Below, piece after piece: positions 1 through 13,598 of a stretch of DNA of 40,386 nt. The stretch lies in assembly GCA_002751075.1 (NCBI GenBank), contig NAOQ01000534.1:8825-49210 (forward strand). The letters run 5' to 3'. The notes below the pieces were generated by a model, which was not told where the DNA came from, did no database searches, and was given only the letters and a program-made list of their open reading frames with translations. The position numbers and the translations under genes are program-made. Numbering within the stretch: position 1 is the first letter of the stretch; every line of letters starts with the position of its first letter. Origin of the DNA: Ichthyophonus hoferi (taxonomy: Eukaryota; Opisthokonta; Ichthyosporea; Ichthyophonida; Ichthyophonidae).

Positions 1-75
1 CATACATACATACATCATACATACATACATATACAGATACACACATACATACATATATATATATATATATACAAA
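1..75. repeat. CATA/TA microsatellite
   Basis: Tandem CATA units that pass into a (TA)n tract. The repeat lies next to the last ECM29 exon visible here, so it is intronic. Confidence 0.85.
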
Positions 76-102
76 GTAAGATAGAGAGATGTATATATAT
101 AC

Positions 103-3100
103 CATCGGCATCACCCAGGAAGATAGTCAGACCTTGCTGCACATTGTGCAGGCGTTCCTATAAGGACATTGAATAATGGTAAGAGACCAAAGCGTACACG
201 ACGATTATGATATGGACAATGTCAGACAGCTACCTGAATAATAGGATGGTGTGGGTTGAACTTGACCAATGACATGAGCCAAACGCAGGCAGCCTGGCGT
301 ACTGGTGGGGCTGGAGAGGTCACGAGACCCAATACTTCACTGAGAATAGACCCCATTGTACTACAGTCCCCACCATATGTGTTAGAGAGAGTGGGCCCCT
401 TCTCCCCTATAATGACATGTAATCTCTCATAGCCCGACATACAACATACCCTTGGATGGTTTTATGCACTTAATCACACCATATATGCCAGTCTATAATA
501 TACTTATAGATGCAACCACATACACACAAACCTGGTGGGGGTAAACGAATCTTCGGTACTGTCAATATTGGTAATGGTGCCTGTGTGAGACCTGGAGGCC
601 CTATAGTCAACATAGATGCTCCCAAGAGCAGACACTATGGGAGAACCAGCATTGCTCTACGGAATTCCCTAGTATATCTACCTAGAAATATAGAACCATC
701 GAAACATGCATCCAACCCAACGTCAATGTGACGTCAATGTGACGCCAATGTGACTGCACTCACTCACAATCTGACCTCAATCATGGACTATCCCAAGATA
801 GGTAAATGATCTAAGCACCTATACCTACAATGTAGATAATATTAACAACATTATAACGCATGTAGGTGACATGTGTAGGCCAGACAGCAGCAATAAGGAC
901 ATACCCTATACGGGCCAGGGCCAGACCCACAGAAAAGTGGAGATCAGGCGACTTTTCACGTTGAGTAGCATAGAGAGCGGCAAGCACAGCCTCCAGAGAA
1001 GGCAGGGCAGGGTCCCTTAGGCCTAGCCGTCCAAGGGTAGTCACAGCGGCTTCGGTCATCTGCATGCTTCCCGTGTTAGTACGGCCCATGCTTGTGACTG
1101 GGCCTCACAACTAGAGCCATGACTAACCTTCATCTCCTTGGCCTTCTTGATGCAGTACAGCAACTGGCCTACTATGTGCGCCCTAGTCAGCTGGGTTTCA
1201 GGCATCTTGCTGCCTGTCGGGAGAAAAGATAAAAAGGGAAAGAGTGAGCGCCCAGCAAAACACCTAGTGTAAAGATACCCTGTTAATTCAAAGGCATGCG
1301 TACAATCTGGGCCCCAACCCATCAACACTGTGAACCAGCACCTCCTACCACTTACCTACAGCCTCTCCATCTATGGTTATATCCACGCCATATTCGACTT
1401 TGGGGCCGGCCTCCAGGGGCAGGATGGCCTTCTCACCCATTTGACCAAGAGCGTCACATGCCTTCATATATAGATCTAACCGACTCAGGTCTAAACATCT
1501 GAAGCACATTATCACTGTTAGATACCACTTTCCATACCTACATACCCCCACAACTTGGCTTGATATGTCAGGGCTTGCAATCTACTTATAGTCTCTTCTT
1601 CCCTGCAGCATCAGCACAATGATAGCTTAAACATCTGGGGGAAAGTGTTGATGGCAAGAATATAGACGGGGAGGACAAGTAATAGGAGAGAGCCTAGAAG
1701 CAAGCAAGGCAATGTACCTGGCCACATCTTGTACGCCTTGTTGCACAGCAGGCAGGCCTTTATGGCGCTCACTGGTTAAGCATTGGCTCACAACGCACCC
1801 AAGTGCACCTGTACTCCATAGTTAGTTAAGACTCGGTATGTATGTTAATGTGCGTGTGCAATACTAATTACTTCCAAGCACCTAATATTTAATTAAACGA
1901 ACTGGCGCATTTGATAAGTCTATTTAATGTAATATAGGGTTGTAATATAGGGTTGCAGTAACAGTCTGGCAAGAAAATAGAATAAAAGGTCGGTCAACAT
2001 AACAATATCCGCCATTGAGAACTGGCATGCTACTATATGGTAACGTTAGTTGTATTACAATGAGTAACAGTGACTTCAAGTATCTTGGAATGAACAAAAA
2101 CAAACATCAAGTCATAAAGTCTAGCGTGTAGAAAAGTAGAATGAATGATATGTGGTATCTGTAAAACCATGAAGACAGACACTATGGCAACAAGAACGTA
2201 TGTGTAGGTGTATGGGTCTAGGTTCGTTAGTAGCAGCGATGTCTGTCATCGTGATAAACTGTGAAAGGGGCCTTAGTGGGAGGGGTAACGGGTGGTACAC
2301 ATACACAGGGACCCCAGTTGACTTTCAATCCTAATCTTGCGGGTACTATCAGGATGTAGGTTGGCAGAAAGGCCTATGGGGGCAGGAAATGGTTGTCAGC
2401 CCAACCTACACCAATCATAGCACGTCAGTCACCCAATCATCTCTTTCCTTTACCTGTCAAAAGGCTCGATACCTGCTCCTGATTGGTCTGATTGCCCACC
2501 AGACCCAATACAGAGCACATGTGCATTCGTAGGCCTTCGTCGGAAGAAGACACAAAGCCCTGCCAGAAAAGATAGGCTGTAAGCAGTCCCATTTGAAATC
2601 TACCCTGGTGATGTAATGATATGTGGCCTGTGTGATCCCCCTGTCTCCACTAATGTAGTACAATGTAAACGGAGGTGCATTCCTTAAAGCACACATAGGA
2701 GGGGGGAGGGGGGGGCTAACCTTAAGCCATGCAAGTCGGCCTGTATACCTCGGGGCAGTGGCCTCAGGTAGGGCCTCTACCAATTCCTCTAGGCCTCTGC
2801 TGGCATTAGGACTGTCAGCTCCCGTACACTAACATGGGTCTAGCGCTGTAATCGCACAGGCTGTACACCCTACTATATAAACATATTCTCACACTTGAAG
2901 GAAACTTGCCTAGCTGCCTCCTTTTGCAAACTGGAAGGTGCGCAGGGGCCCAAGGCATGTTCTAGCAGGGTGCGGTAGTCATCCAAGAGATTCCCTGGGA
3001 CCATAAGGTACTTGTAACAGCCATTCACATCTGACCAACGCTTACCGTGACAAATACACCCTAGTTTATATGTCATGCCATACATTGCAACTGCGGCTGT

Positions 3101-6100
3101 TTCCTAATACAGTATACAGTATACTGCTGTTACCAGCAATGCTAGTCTAGTACCTACCTGACGGGGTAACGATCATAGCATTCACGTCCTCGTCAAGGGG
3201 GTTGGGGGCTTCAGCAGGTAGACTGGCAGGCGCAGGCACACTGCGGAGATACGTCCTAATGGCTTCCTTACGAACATTCCCAGCCTCCTCGCTCTCTTCC
3301 TTCTCTTCGGCCTCTGTAAACCAATCACTATTAATCCATGAACTAGTAACCATCCACACACTCGTCAGTCGGAATTCATACCGGGGTAGGGTACAGCAGC
3401 ACTTGCAGCCAGAACCTTGGAGAGAAAGGCCAGCACAGCGATGAAAACAGAAGGAGTAAAAGCTAGGCTCCCTGCCTCGGACTGGTAGCGGAGGCTAGGA
3501 TCTTGAAAGTGTTGTGCACTTTTGACAACTAGATAGCTAAAAGGGTATGACATGTAAGCTAACTGTATTCAATCACCTCCCGTGGCCTTCCATTAGACTC
3601 ACCTAACCATCTCTGGAAACGGAGTAAGTGAAGGGTCGGGCTGTAATGGAAAGTGGTGTACTTAGTAAGGACTCACACGTCACACATGTAGATAGCCTCG
3701 CACTATAACAGCATTAAGACTAAGTGCATTGAAGAAGCAATCATCCCACCCCTGTAACAGCCTTGTGCCTACCTTGGCACCCAAATGAGGTTGCTCATTG
3801 ATGTGTTGGCGGCGGAGTCCTCTCCTGGCTTCTTGGCGGATATCATCCTGGCCATCCCCTACACCTAGCAGACTGGGGTAGAACAACAATGATTAAGCAT
3901 ATCTAGAGTCTGAACATGTAGGCAAAGTACAGACTGTGCAGGGGGTGTTAATACTGATCTCATCAAGGAGCCAGGCAGGCAAGCATAGAATACACCTCCA
4001 GGCTTCATGTCCTGTATGCTATATAGACTGCAGGCCAATAATATATCGGGTAGCCAGGACAACATACCAGATGTAGCGGGAGGGCACGTGGTTTAGGGGG
4101 AAGATGCTCAGCGTGCATTGGATAGCCACTAGGCGCACCGCACTGTGACTGGATTGTACAGCCTGCAAGATCCCCACCCAATCAGAACTTCTGGTCTGGG
4201 TGATTTATCCGTGCACTGCATAGTTACCAGCTCGATGTGGAATGCATGATATAGAACGAATAACATCATTACATTCTCTCTGTGGGCATGCCACATGGAA
4301 ACTGCACCCTCTCACAGACATGGCATAACATCACACTAGAAACGTGTGAAAGACCTAGCCAAACCCAGTAGTACCTACATACCTTGACCAATAATTGGTC
4401 CAGTTTAGTCTCAATGTCGCCAGTGCACTCTTTGTAACCTGTGGTTGCCCATCCCTATCAATACTGTAGATCGTGTTTAACGCATACTTGCCAATAAAAC
4501 ATGGACACCACAGTCATATCTCTTGCCATAATGTTTTTCTCCACTCCCATTGCACACGTATATATCTTATTATAATATAAATGTACGGAAAGTAAGCCTT
4601 GAATATCAACAGTAGGTATAGATTGAGGAGAATGGTTGAAAAGAAAAGAACATACAAGTACAGATCATCTGAATAGGTTCAAGAATGGAAAAGCGCATGT
4701 TAGAATCCTCGGCCTCCAGGGCATCAAAGAGGAGAGTTATGACGGCCAGATCCTTCTTGAATAGCTGGGGCTGTCTCTAAACCTCCGTGTGCCCAGTCAG
4801 TATACGGTCGTTAATTATGTCTTGTATCATTGTATCACAGCCAAAGAGACTAGCCGTACCATACAGGGTGGCGATGGTTCGTCCTCAAGTCACCTTCTAC
4901 CTCACACACACTGCCTATATTATTCATTCTATACTGCATTATTGACATTACTACCATGGGCAACTCCCATTCCACTCTTTAATAAATAAGCCTGTTCCAA
5001 AAAATAACAAATATTAAAGACGAATGCACCCATAAAAACCAACCTTTGATAGTTTGCCCAGAATAAGATAGACCATAGATCGTAGCTGGGCATTCTCCGG
5101 CCCCTCCCCTTGGGCCTTGGTTAGCATATTCAGCAGACCTTGAAGAAGCACTGTTCCTGTGGCCTGCGGTCTGGATCAGCTCCATGCAAGTACCCCTCCT
5201 CCCGCCTTCACGTGTTAACACCCAGAGCCCTACACCTCACCTAGGCCCTATCCCTACCGCCACTAACACACTACCTTCATGAGGTGATCTTGTGATCGCT
5301 CACAGGCACTCTGCATTAGCTGGAGACCAAGGATCCTTTGCTTGTTATTGGTGCTAGGCCCAAATAGGCAGTCAAACATCACTTGAATGATACCTAAATG
5401 ATGCAGTACAATGAGGCTCCATGAATGGACTGGTCACAAGCCATCGCCTACCCGCCCCCTAGCAATTATAGTATCGGTTCACACGGGCCTCTCTCACATG
5501 TCCTGTTGCGTATTTTTTGCCCCTATATTCGCCTCACCACTCCTGCATCTATCCATCTTTATCTATCTCCCTCTTTCCTTCTATTCCTACCTATCTCATT
5601 CCCTTGACCAATAGAATACATACAGCCATTCAAACAGTTAATAATCATTGGTCATACCTGGAAACATATTGGTGGCCTTAGTCGATTTGACTAGATATCC
5701 TACCAACAGCTGCTTGGCTTTCCCTGCAACTGGCCTGTACCTGTCCTCTGCAGGAGTGTCGTCCTTACGTCCTATGGGGTCCTTCGGGGTCAGGAATAAT
5801 GTACATGCACACCTTGGTAACCTGACTGAGTCAAGCCTTATTGTACTAAGTGTTGAGAGCCCATTGAAGTGTTCAATTTTTCATTTGTTACAATAAACAG
5901 GGCTTATGCATGCATGCCTGTAAGGTGACAGGCTTATCACTTGACTCATAACACCTCGCCCTAGGGCACATCTTCGCCTAGCCCTCTATGGAGCCACCAT
6001 CACTCACCAACCCTTGGAATGTCAACATACTTCCATAGTACAGCCTGCCTTCACGTATACTAAATAAGAACTGGTACCTCCAAACCTAACACTACACATA

Positions 6101-8779
6101 CAATCAACGCTGTACCCATAGTGGACCTCCATTGCCTACTGGGAATATAAACTATTCTAGTCTATCTATCATTGTTTTCAAATACACATGACTAGATACA
6201 CACCTGGCAGGACCGTGGTCCCTTGTATAAGGTCATACACATGCTTTATAAGGACTTCATTCTCTGCAGGACCGTAAACATGTGTCAATGGTCTTCGCAA
6301 CCGGTCATGTCCCCCCACATCATATCTACACACATATTAATGAATGATATCCGTCTACATTTGAGATGCAATACCTAAGTTCCCAGCCTACCCTCTCCCT
6401 TACGACGACAGAACAGCCTACAGTCTCTATGTCAGCCAGATAATAACATACCCAAGTCAAGTCCTGTAATGCGCTTCAAGCCATCCTCCGCAGCAGAGAC
6501 CACACTGTGATGTGTGTCAGCCGCAGCCACCACCAGAGCACACAGCACCTAAGGGGGCAGGGTAAGTAATAATTGAACCAACGTGGTCAGATATATGGTG
6601 GGGTACCTTAGCCTATCTTGACCTCACTGTCTCCTCGGACCAACACCAATGTCCTAGATCTTTCTATTCCGTCAGCTACCATTCACCCTTTTCTCTCACT
6701 AAAACTCCATAAGTCCCTCTACACAAGTAAACCTTAGATATACACACAAAGCCACATATAAGTACATACATGCAAATCCGTATATTTTTTAATATATAGC
6801 TAGAATAACAGGATCTTGTAATCCCAAATTACACAATAAAACCAAGTACAGTCTAGAGGAATGTGAAATCTATATCAGCAACACAAACCTCGTTGGCAGG
6901 GAAAGCATTACTAGAAAGGAAATTGACCACTCCAACTTTAAGACCATATGTCACCCCCTGTGACCCCTCCTTAGTCACTCTTCTCAAGGAATTCTTGCTC
7001 ATTCCACCGGGAATCACAACTATTGGGCATGTAGGAGAGTGGAAATGAGTCAACCTCGACCGTCTTGGTTGGACAACTATAATGCATGATGGTCAAGGTG
7101 TGGCAGGGTAAACCAATCACATGCGTTATTCATCTATAGTACAAATTTACAGCCTCACAACAACCGCCACCCTACACAACGCCCACTGGTTCATGCTGCC
7201 AAATACCCCCTAGTTACCCCCCAAATGACTCACCCGAATCATTGGCTTCAGACCCCTTAGTAGAGGCTACTTTGAGTAAGAGATGGCTGTTGTAGTCGCA
7301 TAGTAGCACGGCCTCTAGGTGTCTAACAAGCAATAACCTCGTGGTTGGTATCTACATTATCGCCGGATTAGGATAAGAAATGAAAGATTGTAGGGTGATA
7401 GTAGAAAGTGGCAAATAAACACACATGGGGTAAGCTGCCAAGAGACTACTCAACGGTTACACTAGATTATGTGGTAGCGTAGAAAGCATTCTGTAAAGAC
7501 ACTAAGAAATCAACAACTACGCTAAATACAGGCCCCAGTAGAGTTAGGTATGTATTGTAATATATATAAATAATGCAGGAAAAGAACATTGACGGTTTCC
7601 CAGGCCAACATGCCCATAGCACAAACAGCTTATGAGCCATGTATACAGGGGTGGGGTGGGCGAGGGTACCTGGTCCAGGCCTAGAATGGTCTTACGTTCA
7701 TCCCTATCCTGTGGGATGGTCACTAACCCTACAAGAGGTGTCAACAGTCGAAGGAGAATAATCTGCTGGGCCGCAGGTCGTTGCGGCAATATACGAATGA
7801 GCTCTGGAACTTTGGTAAGCTGGTCGGCCTGATTCATTCTACCCCCTACGGATTAGCATATATACCATCTAGTGCGGCTGTACTTGATGGCTATGTGCTA
7901 CTTGTACATGTGTATAGGTGCGTGCATGTACGTAAGTATATATCTGTCGGTCTACCTATATATCTATCGGTTTTAATACGTAGGTATGTATGGTAGCATG
8001 TGTGCATGTACATGTAAGTATATGAGCATACAACTGCCCACTACTGTAAAGGGAAAGCAAGACCCTTTATCCATGCAAGGTTCTGTGTGCATGATGGCAT
8101 ATATATGTTTACACCTGTTGACCCATTCCATAATAGCTCTAAGTAGAAAACATGGACGGGGGAACAGACCTGAGAAAGCCCATCTCAAAATAGATGAGTG
8201 TAAAGTTATGGACAAAGGGCGATAGGTTGGTGTCAAGCAACTGTAGTAACAAAACTTCAGTAGGCAGCTTGATGGTAGGCTGGCCCTTTACTCGTTTGTT
8301 GATATGGGTCAGCACCTCCATCACCTACAGGCCCACTTTGTTATTGCCTTTTCTCTGGACTGAGTGTCTTTGTGGCAAGCTATAATTATGCAACGCCACT
8401 TCTCCAGGCTATTATTCTGCTAGAGGTTCCAAAAAGACGTACATCCTCTTGGAATACACGTATATATTATATGAAAGCATGTGTAGCTCTGTGTTAAAAG
8501 TGACATGTGTATAGCAAACAAAGGTCAATGAATTTTTTTTTTTCAATTTGAGAGTATATTTCAAAACACTTAAATAAAGAAATAGTATGGCTACCAATCT
8601 GGCCCCTTTCTATTCCCTGTCAGCTCTCACTCTGTACCCGACCTTTGCTCTGACTGATGCATGGGTGCTACCTAGCTTCAGCAAAACTGGGGCTAGAAAT
8701 TTGCCTAATGCATTTTCCATTTGTACATCTCCTTCTGCAATAGCAAGACGTAGAAGCACCCTATCCAGCAAGTCCAGTT
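103..8779 (-). CDS. ECPAS: ECM29/ECPAS-like proteasome adaptor, N-terminal half, multi-exon, partial at left edge
   Basis: ECM29 is a large HEAT-repeat protein that binds the 26S proteasome, tethers core to cap and links proteasomes to membranes and motors. I read about 940 residues. Exons, 5' to 3': 8779-8643, 8324-8170, 7838-7696, 7314-7234, 7019-6889, 6548-6452, 6263-6204, 5771-5658, 5393-5275, 5163-5044, 4776-4662, 4438-4383, 4162-4068, 3872-3773, 3640-3603, 3536-3382, 3313-3158, 2994-2895, 2796-2721, 2559-2473, about 1771-1718, 1490-1356, 1213-1128, 1059-905, 591-532, 360-234, 157-103. Nearly all borders are GT-AG and the phases chain. Recalled human ECM29 segments recur in order: FLAPVLLKL near the N-terminus, a NKR-x-K helix with [26 protein letters not shown], and [14 protein letters not shown] near the window edge. 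The exon holding the initiator ATG was not found. The 2473-to-1771 junction does not fit phase with the best acceptor, so a small exon may be missing or an AAG acceptor may be used. Identity is firm; individual borders are less so. Confidence 0.9.
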
Positions 8780-8829
8780 CTGTGACAAAGGTTGTTCAGT
8801 AATTGTCCTATCTTCTGCACCATCTTGTG

Positions 8830-9480
8830 CAGGTACCATAGGTCTATCTTAGTAGTCAGACATGGACCATACCACATCTCATGCATTTTACAGATAATTC
8901 ATGCGCTTCAAACAGAATTTTAGCACCATATCAGAGCACTAGGGAAATATTGTAGTCAATCATCTATAATAGTACGCCGGTAAACTTAAAAAAGCACAGA
9001 TATCCTACCATCTTGTGAGCTCATTTTTTGTATCGTCTTACTACTTATTTCTTTAATTATACTAGTTTTTTTCCTCGCTGCTCTCACACAAAGGCTGGTT
9101 GGTACTGGTCCCCCCTTGAATAGGTTGTATATGTTGTCTTGCTAAAAAAGATCAGCCACTGATCATACATACATCAAATTATTACGTGAAGTGTGACGGC
9201 TTTCAGACTCCTAAGAGTTAAGAGTTAGTAAAACCAAGGAGTGAAATGAAGTGAAACAGGTCCACTGCAGGTAGCCAAGCCAATAATTGGTTATGTATTT
9301 AACATAGAATAAAGATTATCATAAACCTCAACGCAGGTATGAAAAATGAATCGAGATGTAAGAGGACTCATTGATTGGCATATCAATGTACCGGCTATTT
9401 ATTGGTCTATAAGGCACCCGACCAAACTTGATTGGCCTGTTTTTTGTTGGCATTCTTCAGTCTCACCCTCCAGTCATTGG
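8830..9480. promoter_or_regulatory. ECM29 upstream region with CCAAT/ATTGG motifs
   Basis: DNA upstream of the first ECM29 exon I can read. CCAAT or its complement recurs at about 9280-9292 (a CCAAT and an ATTGG nearly back to back), 9374, 9402, 9430 and 9475. CCAAT boxes bind NF-Y in most eukaryotes. I see no clear TATA box or initiator, and the missing first exon of ECM29 must lie in or near this stretch. The promoter role is inferred from position only. Confidence 0.35.
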
Positions 9481-11165
9481 GTGTCATAATAATATGTTAT
9501 TAAGATCTCTTCCGTACCACACGGCTAAAAAAAAGTAAAAATAATATATAATCTAATTAACTTATTGTTATTTTTCTTTGGATTATTTTACCCTCATAAC
9601 TTGACTTTTATTCCGGACATGGAATAATATTACAATATTAATCTAAGTAGAATAATAGATTTAATAATTAATAGAACAAATTTATCCTGCGATCGCAATT
9701 ATGGAATGGAATGTGATCCATAAATGCTCCTGGGCATTTGCAATCTAATGTACATCCCATTTATTATCATTATGCTCATTCTTATTATATATATATATAT
9801 GGCACCGTCCAAGATATTCCTAAATCTCGCTACCGTTGTTAGCATGGCAATTACTTTAGCCAGCTAGTGGCAGATTGACACGTGTTAATCTTGCAAACTG
9901 GTAACCGCTTTTGCAGGATTCTAGCGCTATGTTAACTAACTCCCTCTCTATCTTGAATGCTGCTAGATATATACCCTCCATCTTCTCAAGACAAAGTGCG
10001 ACAGACTTTCGTTTTGATAATGATTTGGTTTTCAGGGCTGGCCAGCTTAGACTGTTACACATCCTTGTCTGTATATCATGCGCCGTTACAGGTGCACATC
10101 AAATTGATTGCGCATTCTTCGGCCCCATAATAAGTATTTTATAAACTTGCATGTACGACTCCACATGCCACCCTATGTGTGCATTGTTAAGAATGCATTT
10201 ATACAAATTTCCTCATGCACACGCATTTGTATTACGCATTTATGCCCGCATATACATAGCCTTGCCCTGAGTCCTCGCACACTTGTCCTCACACAAGGTG
10301 CCTACTTGTTTGTTTGACACACATCCACGAGTACATGTCATTAGAATAAAACGTTGAACATGAGCTTATCAGCTTGAGTTGGCGCTACATGATCTCTACC
10401 GGTTAATTCTTTATGATGATATTTACATGTACAATAATATGTTCCCACTTGTACACAGTGATGCGCATATAATCACTCTCATACAGTATCTGTTTGAATC
10501 TAAATGTATGTTCTTCCCCTATCAGCGCACTCTTTATGTGATTGCATATAAAAGTGAGGTCAGGGTCTAAGCTGGACCAACTTGACATACGAAATTTTCT
10601 TTGTTAAACAGTTTTAACTTTTTTTCACATATGAATATTCATCTTGGGCTCTTCATTGTAGGAATGATCCTAGTGTGTAATGACTTGCCTCTGCCTGCTC
10701 TCCAGGTATTATTAAATTAAAAATCCGGTATTTTCGGCTTAAACAACATCTAAATGATATCCTACCTTTTTTGGGTGCATATATTAAATTTGATTGCATT
10801 TCAATTTTTAATGGTATTTTTTCTATTACCATATTCGAAATTTTAATATAATCTCAGGACGTTGTTCTTTGTTTTCTGTCTTCCTATATCTATATCTTAT
10901 ATTGCATTCATAGGACATATTGGTTTACTTCTAGGTTAGTTCATTACATGGTTGTGCCTTTTTCTCTTAAATTACATACCTTGCTCCTTTCATTGACTGG
11001 AACTGTCTTCTCTTTTAGTTTATTAAGACACTTTATGGCTGCTTGTATCCCTCTCATGGGATTTGATCCAGACTAGTTTTTCCCTCGTGCGGGTTGTAAG
11101 ACTATTACATTAACCTGTTCCCTTTTGAAAGGAATTGGGTAATGGTCTTTTCTACTTCACTTTTA
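9481..11165. other. AT-rich intergenic DNA, no gene recognised
   Basis: Very AT-rich up to about 9780, with a short (TA)n tract at 9786-9800. The part from 9840 to 10320 is less AT-biased and has short open frames on both strands (a minus-strand frame at 9856-10062 is the longest clean one), but none matches a family I know and none has splice partners. It may be a worn mobile element. I see nothing else. Confidence 0.5.
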
Positions 11166-11447
11166 TGGTAGAGGCTTCGAATATGCCAACCAAAGACTGG
11201 ATATTACAGTTTCACTATATTCAGAGATGGGTTGGGTCGATATTTGCATTTAACACTAACTGCAAAGGAAAATGGCATGCATATAACTTATCTTGTGCTA
11301 CTATATACTACTATATTTATTATTAAACTATGATGCAAGTAAAGAATAATCTAATTAAAATATAATATTCAAACTCCCTATTCATTGGGACGATAAATAT
11401 GTATAAGAAAGAAGGCCGTTAATAAATATCCGAGTTCATCCATATGG
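11166..11447. repeat. 282-bp direct repeat, left copy, abutting N gap
   Basis: This stretch is repeated without visible change at 11872-12153. The left copy ends exactly where the N run starts. An exact match that stops at the gap edge is typical of two contigs that overlap but were not merged. Confidence 0.9.
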
Positions 11448-11867
11448 NNNNNNNNNNNNNNNNNNNNNNNNNNNNNNNNNNNNNNNNNNNNNNNNNNNNN
11501 NNNNNNNNNNNNNNNNNNNNNNNNNNNNNNNNNNNNNNNNNNNNNNNNNNNNNNNNNNNNNNNNNNNNNNNNNNNNNNNNNNNNNNNNNNNNNNNNNNNN
11601 NNNNNNNNNNNNNNNNNNNNNNNNNNNNNNNNNNNNNNNNNNNNNNNNNNNNNNNNNNNNNNNNNNNNNNNNNNNNNNNNNNNNNNNNNNNNNNNNNNNN
11701 NNNNNNNNNNNNNNNNNNNNNNNNNNNNNNNNNNNNNNNNNNNNNNNNNNNNNNNNNNNNNNNNNNNNNNNNNNNNNNNNNNNNNNNNNNNNNNNNNNNN
11801 NNNNNNNNNNNNNNNNNNNNNNNNNNNNNNNNNNNNNNNNNNNNNNNNNNNNNNNNNNNNNNNNNNN
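11448..11867. other. Assembly gap (420 N)
   Basis: A run of N. Open frames drawn through it have no meaning. Confidence 1.
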
Positions 11868-11871
11868 TCAG

Positions 11872-12153
11872 TGGTAGAGGCTTCGAATATGCCAACCAAA
11901 GACTGGATATTACAGTTTCACTATATTCAGAGATGGGTTGGGTCGATATTTGCATTTAACACTAACTGCAAAGGAAAATGGCATGCATATAACTTATCTT
12001 GTGCTACTATATACTACTATATTTATTATTAAACTATGATGCAAGTAAAGAATAATCTAATTAAAATATAATATTCAAACTCCCTATTCATTGGGACGAT
12101 AAATATGTATAAGAAAGAAGGCCGTTAATAAATATCCGAGTTCATCCATATGG
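11872..12153. repeat. 282-bp direct repeat, right copy
   Basis: Same sequence as the left copy, at an offset of 706 bp. Only four bases separate it from the gap. Unique AT-rich sequence follows. Confidence 0.9.
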
Positions 12154-13590
12154 CATAAAATATTTTATGATGCACAGCACGATTAAGATGACGAAGAAAT
12201 AAATTAATGTTGGAGGCATATCATGACATCAAGTAGTGTTGATGGCCTAATTCTTAAAACAGAACGAGAATATTCCTTATTGGAATAAAGTCACACTTAT
12301 GGCATTGTAAGAAAACGATTGATTGGATATGACAGAACCAATCTGATTAGTAATGGTATTAATTCGTATATTTATATCTTTTTATTTTCTACATCGTGTC
12401 ATTTGCAGTTATTGCCTTTAAATTGGGATTTAGGTGTGTAGTCCACTATTGAGAGCATCCCCTACATTCGTGGCAATTATTTGTTATTTGTATTCATATG
12501 TAAGATAAATGTATAACAATAAATACTAAATATTTAGCAACAAGCACTAATTGATATAAAATTAGCTAAACAAAGTAATGAAATATAATTGACTTTTTTT
12601 CGGGTCCTGGGGTTGTAGGCATACAGTGCTCTACTTGATTTTATAATGCAATAACTAATCTATGTATTTGCATATTAAAAAAATTTAGTGACCAATGAGC
12701 TCTACCATCCTGCAATTTTTGGTTTATACCACACTTTGTAGTGGGAGTTTATATTACCTCAACTGACTGGTCAGATGTGCTAGTGGTTTAATGGCGTTTA
12801 ATTGGAATCATCCGACTGTCATTGCTACCAATATTTTAACAGACGTATCAACATCGGCAGGATTATTTGATTTATGCCATCATGGCAAGCTCGCCTACCA
12901 CCAAAATATAGCTGGCTAACGTAAAAATACTGATAATAACTGCATGTAATGACAGATTTACTACCTAGCTATCGATGGCCGAGTAGCAGTTTAGTTTACA
13001 TGGAACGGACCCTACTATCACTTAAGAAATGTACTCAGGAACTTCAAGTTTTGGGTCAATTTTCGCTGCGTTTGCTGCTGATCAAATAGTAGGCTGCGGC
13101 TTTGGTAGGCGATACACCAGTTCTTTTCGCCTATAATTTACAAGTTTGCTAGGCCTAAGATCCGCGTATTGCCTGTAGTTTGGGACTCACTGAACTAGGT
13201 TAAGTGTATATTCAACGTGTTACTGCCTCAGCTCAAAATACTATAAATATCTACAATTGCAAAGAAATCTAATACAGCACAGTTATATAATGGCTAAGAT
13301 AAAGCCATAATTAATCTTGCTACTAAAAGATTTAATTATTGAGTCATTATTTTCTTCATCACAGATCAAAAATACAACCCCGAAAATTTTCAAAAGCTCG
13401 CACAGTCCGTAATTATGCTTAAGTTCTATCCTAATCAGAGCATCAACATAACATTATTCGCTTAGACACAATTCAAAGGAGGAATCGGTGTTAAATGCAC
13501 TTACGGCTATTGCATATATATCACACAACTATTGTTCAGAATGCACAAAAATGTAGCATTGTAACATCAAACGTTTGTAAAATTCATAAA
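12154..13590. other. AT-rich intergenic DNA, nothing recognised
   Basis: No open frame of note, no splice-consistent exons and no RNA gene that I can see. Confidence 0.55.
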
Positions 13591-13598
13591 ACAATCTA

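Noticed and set aside
8587-8802. Plus-strand 71-residue frame
   Set aside because: Antisense of the ECM29 exon at 8643-8779, which matches the family and has proper splice borders.
9856-10144. Overlapping open frames on both strands
   Set aside because: Neither has a recognisable motif or splice partner. Possibly a worn element but not supportable.
11378-11959. Long open frames running through the first gap
   Set aside because: They consist mostly of unknown residues from the N run and the duplicated flanks; no real coding signal.
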